From Streptomyces verrucosisporus (GTDB lineage: Bacteria; Actinomycetota; Actinomycetes; Streptomycetales; Streptomycetaceae): DNA of 64,000 nt. The notes beneath the pieces were generated by a model. That model saw nothing but the letters and a program-made list of their open reading frames with translations, was not told the DNA's origin and searched no databases. Location of the stretch: positions 62,001-126,000 of the forward strand of contig NZ_JADEYH010000011.1 in assembly GCF_017114865.1 (NCBI RefSeq), in the 5' to 3' direction. This document shows, piece by piece, positions 8,012-16,489 of the stretch (positions are counted from its first letter, which is position 1; the number at the start of each line of letters is the position of its first letter). The position numbers and the translations under genes were made by a program.

Positions 8012-8024
8012 GGGGAGTTGGGCC

Positions 8025-11000
8025 ATGGGATATGTGCTGCCCGAGGGCGCCGACGCGATGCTCGACATCATCGGCGTGGGCTGGCCCAACGTCGACGAGG
8101 ACGACTACCGCGACATGGCCAAGGAGCTGCGGGACTTCGCCGACGACGTCGACGAGGACGCCCAGGCCGCGCACAAGGGCATGGAGCGGCTGATCTCCTC
8201 CGGGCAGAGCGAGGCGCTGAGCGCGCTGAACGGCTACTGGGGCAAGGTCAACGGCAAGCACATGAAGGATCTGGGCGATGCCGCCCGGGTGCTGGCCGAC
8301 GCGCTGGACGGGGCGGCCGGTCTGATCGCGGGCCGCAAGGCCGTGGCGGTCGGCGAGCTGATCGCGCTGGCCGCCTCCATCGGCATCGGACTGGCCGCCG
8401 CCCCGTTCACCGCCGGACTGTCCACCCTGCTGAGCGCGGGCGCGATCCAGGCGTGCCGCATCGCGGTCAAGCGGGCGCTGAAGGAGGCCGCCGACCTGGC
8501 GGTGGAGGAGATCGTCACCGCGATGTCCGAGCCGGCGGTGGCCGCGCTGGAGAACATGGCCGCCGAGCTGGTGGTGCAGCTGGCCGCCAACGGACTGGGC
8601 ACCCAGGACGGCGTCGACATGGACAAGGTCGGCGACGCGGGCAAGGAGGGACTCCAGCAGGGATGGAACCTGGCCTCCGCCGACGGCGGACCGCCGGTCC
8701 CGCCGCGCCTGGGCGGGCTGATCGGCACCCTGGACATCGACGAGGACGAGCACGACCGGGCCGCGACCAAGCTCAACACCGCCGCCGGCTCCCTCAACGG
8801 CCGCACCTCCGGCAAGCTGGGCAAGGCGCGCGGGCACCAGGGCCGCACCCGCGGCCGGGACGAGATCGCCGACCTCGTCAACGAGGTCGCCGACCGGGGC
8901 ATGGACGCCCTGGAGAAGGCCACCAGACAGCTCGGCGACCACCTCGGCGGCGCCCTGCCCAAGGGCGTGCGCGGCATCGCCGACTCCCACAAGGACAACG
9001 ACCGCCGCACCAAGGACTCCTTCGACAGGATCAAGACCGGCGACGGCACCGACGACGGCGGCAGGAGGGGCGGTGGGCCGGGAGGAGGCGGGCCGCGCCG
9101 CGACGGCGACACCCCCGCCGCCCGCACCCGGCCCGACTCGCTGCGCACGGTGAAGTCCGATCCGCGCACCAACGGCATCCCGCTGGACAGGAAGACCTGT
9201 CTGAACGATCCCGTCGACGTGGCCACCGGCGAGATGATCCTGGCCCAGACCGACCTGGAACTGCCGGGCGTCCTGCCGCTGGTGCTGCGCCGCACCCATC
9301 TGTCGAACTACCGGTGGGGCCGGTGGTTCGGCCGCTCCTGGGCCTCCACTCTGGACGAGCGGCTGCACGTCGACGGCGACGGCACGGTGGTGTGGGCGCG
9401 TGAGGACGGCTCGGCGCTGACGTATCCGCGGGTGCCGGGGGCCGGCGGGGAGCCGGTGTGGCCGATGGAGGGTCCGCGGCTGCCGCTGGCCCGCACCGCC
9501 GGCGAGCCGGGCATCCTCTTCGCGGTCACCGATCCGCACACCGGCATCACCCGGTGCTTCGCCCGGGCCGAACTGCCGGAGAGCGTCTTCGACGCCCCGG
9601 CCTTCTGCCACCTGGCCGCGGTCGAGGACCGCAACGGCAACCGCGTGGAGATCGCCCGCGGCGCCGACGGCACGCCCGAGGCGGTGGTCCACTCCGGCGG
9701 CTACCAGGTCCAGGTCACCACCACCCGCCCGGACGGAGGCGGTCCGGTGCGGGTGGCGGGCCTGGCCCTGCGCACCCCGAACGGGCCGGTGACGGTCCTC
9801 TCCTACGGCTTCGATGCGGCCGGGAACCTGGACGCGGTGGTCAACTCCTCCGGCCGGGCCCTGCGCTTCTCCTACGACCGGGACGCACGGATCACCTCCT
9901 GGACCGACCGCAACGACTCCGCCTTCGAATACGCCTACGACGACGCCGGCCGCGTGGTGCGCACCACCGGCCCCGACGGCTTCCTCTCCTCCACCTTCGA
10001 ATACACCGCGAACGAGGCCGGGAACCAGGTCACCCGCTACACCGACTCCACCGGCGCCGTCACCGCCCTGGAGATCAACGGCCTGCGCCAGGTCACCGCC
10101 CGTACCGACCCGGCCGGCCACACCGTCCGCCAGACCTGGGACGACCGGGACAACCTGCTGACCCGCACCGACGGACTGGGCCGCACCACGACCTGGGCGT
10201 ACGACGAGGCGGGCAACGTCACCGCGATCACCCTGCCCGACGGCAGCACCGCCACCGCCCGCCACAACGACCTCAACCTCCCCGTCGAGATCACCGGCCC
10301 CGACGGCGGCATCTGGCGTCAGGGATGGGACGAGCGCGGCAACCACATCTCCCTCACCGCGCCCGACGGCGCGACCACGGCCTTCACCCACGACAGCACC
10401 GGTGCTCCGGTGACCGTCACCGACCCGGCGGGCGCCGCTCAGCACGTGACGAACGACTCCGCCGGACTGCCGCTGACGGTCACCGATGCGGCCGGTCACA
10501 CCACCACCGTCACCCGCGACGCGTTCGGCCGACCCGTCGCCGTCACCGACCCCCTCGGCGCGGTCACCCGCCTGGAGTGGACGGTCGAGGGGAAACCGGC
10601 CCGCCGCACCGCCCCGGACGGCACCACCGAGTCCTGGACCTGGGACGGCGAGGGCAACTGCACCTCCCACACCGATCCGAACGGCGGCACCACCCGCTTC
10701 GAGCACACCCACTTCGACCGGCTCGCCGCCCGCACCGGCCCGGACGGGGCACGCTACGAGTTCGCCCACGACACCGAGCTGCGCCTCACCCAGGTCACCA
10801 ACCCCCAGGGACTGAACTGGAATTACACCTACGACCGGGCCGGCCGGCTGGTGTCCGAGACCGACTTCGACGGCCGCACCGTCGCCTACGCCCACGACGC
10901 GGCCGGGCGCCTGACGGCCCGTACCACTCCGCTCGGCCACGAGATCCGCTACGAACACGACGTCCTCGGCCGCCTGGTGGCCAAGGACGCCGACGGCGCC

Positions 11001-12752
11001 CGCACCGAGTACTCCTACGACGCCGCAGGACGCCCCGCAGGCGCCGCCTCGCCCACCTCCAGCCTCACCGTGGAGCGCGACATCCTCGGTCGGGTCCTGG
11101 CCGAGACGATCGACGGCCGCACCACCCGCTACACCTATGACGCCCTGGGCCGCCGTACCTCCCGCACCACCCCCACCGGCGCGGTCACCGAACTGGCCTA
11201 CGACACGGCGGGCAACCGCACCGCCCTGACCGCCTCCGGCCACCCCCTCGCCTTCACCCACGACGCGCTCGGACGTGAGCTGGAACGCTCCTTCGGCGCC
11301 ACCGACCGGCCCGTCACCCTGGCCACCGCCTTCGACGCCCTGGGCCGCCCCACCGAACAGACCCTGGCCGCCCAGGGCCGCACCCTGCGCTCCCGCGGCT
11401 ACGCCTACCGTCCCGACGGCCACCTCACCGCCGTCACCGATCACCTCACCGGCACCACCCGCCACTACGGCCTCGACCCGGTCGGCCGGCCCCTGACCGT
11501 CACCGCCGAGGACTGGACCGAGACCTACGCCTACGACACGGCGGGCAACCAGACCTCCGCCTCCTGGCCCGACGCCGCCCCGCACCCCGAGGCCCGCGGC
11601 GAACGCACCTACGACGGCACCCGCATCACCCAGGCCGGCCGTATCCGCTACACCCACGACGCGGCCGGCCGCACCGTCCTGCGCCAGAAGACCCGCCTGT
11701 CCCGCAAACCCGAAACCTGGCGCTACGAGTGGGACGCCGAGGACCGCCTGGTCTCCTGCACCACCCCCGACGGCACGGTGTGGCGCTACCGCTACGACCC
11801 GCTGGGCCGCCGCACCGCCAAGCAGCGCCTGACCGCCGACGGCGAGGTCGCCGAGGAGACCCTGTTCACCTGGGACGGCACCCGCCTGGCCGAGGAGTCC
11901 AACACCGCCACCCACACGGTGCTGACCTGGGACCACGACGGCCACCGCCCCCTGGCCCAGACCGAACGCCTCCTCGACCCCGGAGATCAGGCCGAGATCG
12001 ACCGGCGGTTCTTCGCCATCGTCACCGACCTGGCCGGTACCCCCACCGAACTCGTCGACGAGACCGGCACCGTCGCCTGGCACACCCGCACCACCCTGTG
12101 GGGCACCACCACCTGGAACCGCGACGCCACCGCCTACACACCCCTGCGGTTCCCCGGCCAGTACGCCGACCCCGAGACCGGCCTGCACTACAACCACTTC
12201 CGCCACTACGACCCCGACACCGGCCGCTACACCACCCCCGACCCCCTCGGCCTGGCCCCCGCCCCCAACCCGGTCGCCTACGTCCACAACCCCCACACCT
12301 GGACCGACCCCCTCGGCCTCGCACCCGACTGCGAGAACGGGGACGTCGTGACCGTCTACCGTAAACAGACCGACCACCCGCTGAGTCAGCGAGTACACAT
12401 TGGAGACAACGGCGAGGTGACGATCACAGGGAACGGAAAGCTCTACGTGAACATGAGCGGAGACATCAGGCACACCACCGAGTTCCGCGGTGACGGGGGA
12501 CAGATCGTCGCCTTCGACGTTCCCCGGGCGTACCGTGATGCCGTCAAAGCCGACGCCCTGCCCCAGGACAAGGACGAGCACCCGGACGGCTCCGCGTTCA
12601 CCCGACAGGAGTGGAAGCAACTCCTCAAGGAGTACCCCGAGATCTCCGACCCCACCAAGGGGCCGGATCTCTACGGGATTCCGAACAATCTCCTCGGCCA
12701 ACTCAGGAATTCCGTTGTCCCCGGCTCGGGACGCGTAATTCAAGAAGGATGA
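8025..12752 (+). CDS. RHS-repeat polymorphic toxin
   Basis: The 1575-residue protein begins with a WXG100-like helical region (about 1-100) and a hydrophobic Ala/Gly-rich helix near 105-150. A DUF6531 domain follows (about 373-450; VDVATGEMILAQTDLELPG). Then come some 900 residues of YD/RHS repeats (G-R...Y-x-Y-D...G units) and the RHS core closing motif TGRYTTPDPLGLAPAPNP near 1405. After a second DPLGLAP a variable tip of about 140 residues (from about 1434) should be the toxin. It contains VVTVYRKQTDHPLSQR and ends LYGIPNNLLG...GSGRVIQEG. The fold is possibly ADP-ribosyltransferase-like, unproven. The start follows GGGGGAG. The next gene is the probable immunity gene. Confidence 0.93.
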   Translation: MGYVLPEGADAMLDIIGVGWPNVDEDDYRDMAKELRDFADDVDEDAQAAHKGMERLISSGQSEALSALNGYWGKVNGKHMKDLGDAARVLADALDGAAGLIAGRKAVAVGELIALAASIGIGLAAAPFTAGLSTLLSAGAIQACRIAVKRALKEAADLAVEEIVTAMSEPAVAALENMAAELVVQLAANGLGTQDGVDMDKVGDAGKEGLQQGWNLASADGGPPVPPRLGGLIGTLDIDEDEHDRAATKLNTAAGSLNGRTSGKLGKARGHQGRTRGRDEIADLVNEVADRGMDALEKATRQLGDHLGGALPKGVRGIADSHKDNDRRTKDSFDRIKTGDGTDDGGRRGGGPGGGGPRRDGDTPAARTRPDSLRTVKSDPRTNGIPLDRKTCLNDPVDVATGEMILAQTDLELPGVLPLVLRRTHLSNYRWGRWFGRSWASTLDERLHVDGDGTVVWAREDGSALTYPRVPGAGGEPVWPMEGPRLPLARTAGEPGILFAVTDPHTGITRCFARAELPESVFDAPAFCHLAAVEDRNGNRVEIARGADGTPEAVVHSGGYQVQVTTTRPDGGGPVRVAGLALRTPNGPVTVLSYGFDAAGNLDAVVNSSGRALRFSYDRDARITSWTDRNDSAFEYAYDDAGRVVRTTGPDGFLSSTFEYTANEAGNQVTRYTDSTGAVTALEINGLRQVTARTDPAGHTVRQTWDDRDNLLTRTDGLGRTTTWAYDEAGNVTAITLPDGSTATARHNDLNLPVEITGPDGGIWRQGWDERGNHISLTAPDGATTAFTHDSTGAPVTVTDPAGAAQHVTNDSAGLPLTVTDAAGHTTTVTRDAFGRPVAVTDPLGAVTRLEWTVEGKPARRTAPDGTTESWTWDGEGNCTSHTDPNGGTTRFEHTHFDRLAARTGPDGARYEFAHDTELRLTQVTNPQGLNWNYTYDRAGRLVSETDFDGRTVAYAHDAAGRLTARTTPLGHEIRYEHDVLGRLVAKDADGARTEYSYDAAGRPAGAASPTSSLTVERDILGRVLAETIDGRTTRYTYDALGRRTSRTTPTGAVTELAYDTAGNRTALTASGHPLAFTHDALGRELERSFGATDRPVTLATAFDALGRPTEQTLAAQGRTLRSRGYAYRPDGHLTAVTDHLTGTTRHYGLDPVGRPLTVTAEDWTETYAYDTAGNQTSASWPDAAPHPEARGERTYDGTRITQAGRIRYTHDAAGRTVLRQKTRLSRKPETWRYEWDAEDRLVSCTTPDGTVWRYRYDPLGRRTAKQRLTADGEVAEETLFTWDGTRLAEESNTATHTVLTWDHDGHRPLAQTERLLDPGDQAEIDRRFFAIVTDLAGTPTELVDETGTVAWHTRTTLWGTTTWNRDATAYTPLRFPGQYADPETGLHYNHFRHYDPDTGRYTTPDPLGLAPAPNPVAYVHNPHTWTDPLGLAPDCENGDVVTVYRKQTDHPLSQRVHIGDNGEVTITGNGKLYVNMSGDIRHTTEFRGDGGQIVAFDVPRAYRDAVKADALPQDKDEHPDGSAFTRQEWKQLLKEYPEISDPTKGPDLYGIPNNLLGQLRNSVVPGSGRVIQEG

Positions 12753-12762
12753 TTCTCACCCG

Positions 12763-13317
12763 ATGATGCACAGCGAGGAAAGTCTGGAGGCGGAGGCGGA
12801 GCGTCTTCGGCGCCGCCCTGCCGCCGAATCGGCTCCCCCCGTCCTCTCCGAGTTCACGGTGGACCTCCCCGGTGATCCGGACCGGTACGCCGAGCGTCTT
12901 CGCTCGGTCCTGTCGGCCGCGGTGAACCTGGGGATCGCCGCCGACTTCGAGCAGGAGGAACTTCCCACCGAGGGCGTACCGGGCTGGTTCGCGGCGGTCT
13001 GCGCACCGGGCGGTGAAGGGGTCCCGGATTTCGCCGGGGATGGTCGTGGCGCGTACGAGTCCCACACCCAGAGCAGGCCGTGGTCACTCCAGAACTGGCT
13101 CTACCGGTTCGACCCCGATGACGACTCCAGGGGGTGGCAGTGGTGGGACGTCACACGGGCCGGTCCCTCACACGTGCACATCTGGGTCGACAGTTGGGGC
13201 GAGTCCTTCTTCGGATGCCAGGAGTTGCGCTGGGCCGCGTACACGGCCGGCGCCCTGCGCGTCGACGGGCCCGTCGTCCGGCGTTCCAGTGCCTGGGCGG
13301 AGGGAACGCCGGTATGA
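12763..13317 (+). CDS. Putative immunity protein for the RHS toxin tip
   Basis: This soluble 184-residue protein is encoded 10 bases after the RHS stop and before a DUF4291 gene whose start overlaps its stop (ATGA). Features include a charged N-terminal helix (EESLEAEAERLRRRPA), a possible small alpha-beta domain, and the aromatic cluster GWQWWDVTRAGPSHVHIWVD (about 125-144). I do not recognise a named family. Position directly after a polymorphic-toxin C-terminus is the main evidence for an immunity role. Two adjacent ATG codons (12763, 12766) could both serve as start. Confidence 0.65.
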   Translation: MMHSEESLEAEAERLRRRPAAESAPPVLSEFTVDLPGDPDRYAERLRSVLSAAVNLGIAADFEQEELPTEGVPGWFAAVCAPGGEGVPDFAGDGRGAYESHTQSRPWSLQNWLYRFDPDDDSRGWQWWDVTRAGPSHVHIWVDSWGESFFGCQELRWAAYTAGALRVDGPVVRRSSAWAEGTPV

Positions 13318-13949
13318 CGTCCGGGGGAAGGCCCACGGAGGCACCGCTGCCTGTGGCGGAGCGGCAGGTGAGAGCGCGTTTCACGGAGGAGACCATCACG
13401 GTGTACCAGGCGTACGCGCCGGCGATAGCCGATGCCGCGCTCGCCACCGGCACGTTCGTGGCCCCTTTCAAACGTGAGCGGATGACGTGGATCAAGCCGT
13501 CGTTCCTGTGGATGATGTACCGCTCCGGTTGGGCCACCAAGCCGGGCCAGGAGAGGGTCCTCGCCATCGAGATGACGAGGGAGGGGTTCGAGTGGGCACT
13601 CGCTCATTCGAGTCTCAGCCACTACGCGCCGAAGGTCCACGCCGATGTGGGGGCGTGGAAGGAGCAGCTGAGGGCCAGTCCCGTGAGGGTCCAGTGGGAT
13701 CCGGAACGTTCGATCACGCTTCAACCCCTGCCGTACCGCGCCATTCAGATCGGTCTGTCGGGCGAAGCCGTGGAACGGTATGTGGAGAAGTGGATCGTCC
13801 GGATCTCGGATATCACCGACTCCGCTCGGGCGATTCACCGTGATGTCACGGCCGATCGCCTGGACCAGGCGTCGGCCGGACTCCCACGGGAGATCCCGTA
13901 CCCGCTGCCTGAGGGCATACGCGAACGCATCGGCGGCACGCTCGGGTAG
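13314..13949 (+). CDS. DUF4291 family protein
   Basis: The ATG at 13314 overlaps the previous stop as ATGA, implying translational coupling. The product (211 residues) carries the DUF4291 signature: VRARFTEETITVYQAYAPAI near the start, then RMTWIKPSFLWMMYRSGWA (about 61-79) and QERVLAIEMTREGFEWAL. The biochemical function of DUF4291 is unknown to me. Its coupling to the RHS immunity gene suggests part of the same toxin locus, or a passenger. No membrane or export signal is seen. Confidence 0.85.
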   Translation: MTSGGRPTEAPLPVAERQVRARFTEETITVYQAYAPAIADAALATGTFVAPFKRERMTWIKPSFLWMMYRSGWATKPGQERVLAIEMTREGFEWALAHSSLSHYAPKVHADVGAWKEQLRASPVRVQWDPERSITLQPLPYRAIQIGLSGEAVERYVEKWIVRISDITDSARAIHRDVTADRLDQASAGLPREIPYPLPEGIRERIGGTLG

Positions 13950-14005
13950 CCCTCCCGCACGACGGTGTCATCGCCTCACACACCAGCACCACCAAGAAGC
14001 ACGGC

Positions 14006-14338
14006 ATGAAGATCCCCGAAACCCACCCCGCCGTCTCGGATGCGTTGAGACGAGCGGAGAACGAGATCTCGGCGAAGGGCCTGGACAAGGGAATCGGCCA
14101 CGGGAAATGCGCCGAAGTCCCCCTCATATCAGACCGACTGCACCAACTCGACCCCGACGGGTCGAAGATCCGCACGGTGGAGGATGCACGAGAGGCCCTC
14201 AAAGGAGCCATGGTCCACAGTCAGCAGATAGGCGACATCCAGACACGGGACGGCACGATATCCCACGGGGACTGCAAACCGCCGTGCACATCCTGTGAAC
14301 ACATGCTTCCCGTTCTCGGAGTGAAGGCCCACAGGTGA
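14006..14338 (+). CDS. Orphan YwqJ-like deaminase toxin module
   Basis: This 110-residue ORF contains HGKCAEVPLISDRL (about 32-45) and, near the C-terminus, GDCKPPCTSCEHMLPVLGV. The CAE and CxxC elements are the zinc/catalytic motifs of YwqJ-type deaminases, toxin tips of polymorphic toxins. The frame is open upstream to at least 13949, and residues there (HDGVIASHTSTTKKHG) resemble the pre-toxin segment of larger toxins. It therefore looks like a displaced C-terminal cassette that lost its RHS body. It is followed by a SUKH-3 gene, the usual immunity partner. Whether the ATG at 14006 is used is uncertain. Confidence 0.7.
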   Translation: MKIPETHPAVSDALRRAENEISAKGLDKGIGHGKCAEVPLISDRLHQLDPDGSKIRTVEDAREALKGAMVHSQQIGDIQTRDGTISHGDCKPPCTSCEHMLPVLGVKAHR

Positions 14339-14363
14339 GGAAAGTGGAAAGGGCGGAAGGCCG

Positions 14364-14837
14364 ATGAGTTCCTCTTCGGGACGGCAGGCCGCAGAAGCAT
14401 GGCTTCGCCTGTACGGGTGGTCTCCGGAACGTGACATCGGGGCCGAGGCGGATGAACTCATTCGAAAAGCCCGGGAACAGGCGGCGGAACACGGGGCCTC
14501 CTGGTCTCCCTCGGAGCATGCGTACAGCTTCGTCCGGAATTACGGAGGCCTCAAGATCCTCCTCCACGAGAGTCCGGAGAACCATTTCTTCGCGGACCCC
14601 GGATTTCCCTATAAGGGGGGCGCCGAGGAGATCGAGGAGCTTTCCCGGGAAATCGGGGAAAAAGTCTTCCCGTTGGGGTATGACTCCTATGACGGTGCCG
14701 TCATGGTGGCGGACGAGAAAGGACGCTTCTTCGTCGTACACCACACAGGGAACTACTATCTGGCCGACGACTCGCTACAGGCCCTCTGGAATTTCAAAAA
14801 GAGCGACGTCCAGGATGCGGAGGATTTCTATGTCTGA
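14364..14837 (+). CDS. SUKH-3 family immunity protein
   Basis: The 157-residue protein starts at an ATG after GGAAGG. It shows the SUKH-3 pattern: AEAWLRLYGWSPERDIGAE, then YSFVRNYGGLKI, FPLGYDSYDGAVMVADEKGRF and YLADDSLQALWNF. SUKH proteins neutralise nuclease and deaminase toxins of contact systems in the cytosol. Its place straight after the YwqJ-type deaminase module fits that pairing. Its 3' end overlaps the next ORF start by 8 bases. Confidence 0.85.
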   Translation: MSSSSGRQAAEAWLRLYGWSPERDIGAEADELIRKAREQAAEHGASWSPSEHAYSFVRNYGGLKILLHESPENHFFADPGFPYKGGAEEIEELSREIGEKVFPLGYDSYDGAVMVADEKGRFFVVHHTGNYYLADDSLQALWNFKKSDVQDAEDFYV

Positions 14838-15219
14838 CGGCGTCCCCCGCGTCGCCGCCTCCCTGCTCGTCCGGGGCACGGTCGTGAGCCAGACGAACCC
14901 GACCGGGGACGGGCGGCCCGAACTTCATCCGGCGGTCCGGGAGTTCTTCGACGCGCTCCCCCCTGAGTAACGGGAGCCGTTCATCGGCTACTGCGCCGAG
15001 TCCGCGCTCGTCTCCGACCAGTTGTGGCGCCTGGACCAGGAGCGCGCGGACGGCCGTACGACCACCCTCGACGAGGCGCTCCCGCACTTCGAGGGCTCGG
15101 CGATCATGTCCCGGAAGATCCGCGAGCAGGGCGATCCCGAGCACGGGCAGCCGACCCCGCCATGCCGTTCGTGCACGGCACTCCTGGAGAGGCTGTCCGT
15201 GCAGATCCTGAGCGCGTGA
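14830..15219 (+). pseudogene. YwqJ-like deaminase with in-frame nonsense codon
   Basis: Translation from the ATG at 14830 (MSDGVPRVAASLLVRGTVVS) stops at a TAA at 14968-14970. It continues in the same frame as REPFIGYCAESALVSDQLWR and ends with TPPCRSCTALLERL before TGA at 15219. Read through, the 129-residue protein has both the CAE and CxxC deaminase motifs, placed on either side of the region after the stop. A single substitution to TAA thus removes the whole catalytic part. It lies between two SUKH-3 genes and its final stop overlaps the next start (GTGA). A sequencing error at the TAA is the alternative. Confidence 0.75.
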
Positions 15220-16193
15220 GGGCAGCTCCCGTGGACCTCGTGGACGCCATGGAACCCGTGGAGGAGCACCCGGCACTGCGGGCCGGTGGCTGGAGCCCCG
15301 GCCGGGACGTACAGGATCAGGCGATGACGGCGCTGCTGGAAGTGCTGAGCATGGTCTCCCCGGCTTCGGGCCCGCACCCGGCCCGGTGGGAACTCTTCCC
15401 CGCGGCGGAGCGGGCGCTCCGGGAGTTCCACGGCCTGCGCATACCGCCCGCCGAGGCGGGGAGGGACTGCGCGGCCACCGGGGCCGTCATCGATCCGGCT
15501 CTGGCCCGGCACGCCCACCGGGCGTTCGGTGAGCCGGCCGAGGCGCTCGGCGTACGGCTCTTCCCCTTCGGCCGCACGGACGGCGACTCGCTGCTCGCCG
15601 TGGACGAGGCGGGCCGCCTGTTCGCCGTGGACCACGGCGGATGGTGGCTGCTGGGCGACTCTCCGGGTGCCGGGCTCGAAGCGCTGGCGCACGGGCACGC
15701 GCCGCACCGCCTGGAGAACCGCCGATGGCGGTGGCCGATTCCCCGCGACGGGGACGGCCCGGTGGCCGAGGCGCTGCGTACGGCCATGACCGCCGTCTAC
15801 GTCCTGCACCGCCACGGCGTCCGCAGCGCCAGGACGCTGGGCGTCCGCGTCACGGCGCTGCGCGGCTTCGGAGCCGTGTCCTTCGACGAGCGGTTCGACC
15901 TGCACCCCACCTCGTTGGAGGAGAACGCCGGTCTCCTGGCTCGGGAGGTATCCGGCTCTCTGGGGAAGGCCGGGGCCACCCTGCGCGGGGCGGAACTCGC
16001 CGTCTCGGTGCTCCCGCCGCCGGACACGGCGATGACCCTGGCCTCGGTCGACTGCCGGATCCGCGTGGACGGCTCGGCGGACGCCGCGCCCCTCGCACTC
16101 GATCTGGCCGCCGGCCCCGGGGCGTCCGTCAGCACCGCCGGTGCGGCCGTGTCGGCCGCCGCCCGCGCCTTCGGCGCCTGGGCGGATGCCTGA
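15216..16193 (+). CDS. SUKH-3-like immunity protein with C-terminal extension
   Basis: The GTG at 15216 overlaps the previous stop (GTGA); a downstream ATG at 15249 is the other candidate start. The N-terminal half follows the SUKH-3 pattern: ALRAGGWSPGRDVQDQA, LREFHGLRI, LGVRLFPFGRTDGDSLLAVD and WLLGDSPGAGLEAL. The C-terminal half of some 150 residues (from FDERFDLHPTSLEENAGLLA to the end) is an Ala/Leu-rich domain I do not recognise. Total length is 325 residues, about twice the usual SUKH-3 size. It is probably the immunity partner of the broken deaminase just upstream. Confidence 0.75.
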   Translation: MRAAPVDLVDAMEPVEEHPALRAGGWSPGRDVQDQAMTALLEVLSMVSPASGPHPARWELFPAAERALREFHGLRIPPAEAGRDCAATGAVIDPALARHAHRAFGEPAEALGVRLFPFGRTDGDSLLAVDEAGRLFAVDHGGWWLLGDSPGAGLEALAHGHAPHRLENRRWRWPIPRDGDGPVAEALRTAMTAVYVLHRHGVRSARTLGVRVTALRGFGAVSFDERFDLHPTSLEENAGLLAREVSGSLGKAGATLRGAELAVSVLPPPDTAMTLASVDCRIRVDGSADAAPLALDLAAGPGASVSTAGAAVSAAARAFGAWADA

Positions 16194-16282
16194 ACAAGGC
16201 AGGGCAGACTCTTCCAGCCGCCGCACGGCGACGCGTCCCGCGCCCAGCCGGGGCCGGGCACGGGAGTGCGGGCCGCTGGAGG

Positions 16283-16489
16283 TCAGTGACCCGCTGTGCG
16301 CGACAGGAAGTCGGCCCACGCGCCGGGCGCGAAGGCGAGCTGCGGGCCCTGTATGTCCTTGGAGTCGCGGACACGGATGGCGCCAGGGGTGGCCGCGACC
16401 TCGACGCAGTCGTTGTTGTCGCTGCCGCTGTAGCTGCTCTTGACCCAGTTCGGCGCGGAACCGTCTCCGGCGGAGGGCTTGAGCGTCAT
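16283..16489 (-). CDS. DUF397 domain protein
   Basis: The 68-residue protein has the typical DUF397 sequence WVKSSYSGSDNNDCVEVA, then IRVRDSKD and PGAWADFL. Such proteins are abundant in Streptomyces and are encoded next to an XRE/DUF5753 regulator, with which they are thought to act. Its ATG overlaps the stop of that regulator (ATGA), so the two are cotranslated. Function in detail is not known. Confidence 0.93.
   Translation of the reverse strand: MTLKPSAGDGSAPNWVKSSYSGSDNNDCVEVAATPGAIRVRDSKDIQGPQLAFAPGAWADFLSRTAGH

Noticed and set aside
7998..12743. Very long open frame (about 1580 codons) antisense to the RHS gene
   Set aside because: It is a shadow ORF caused by high third-position GC; the plus-strand frame carries RHS repeats, DUF6531 and a proper ribosome-binding site, whereas the antisense product is low-complexity Val/Gly/Ala text.
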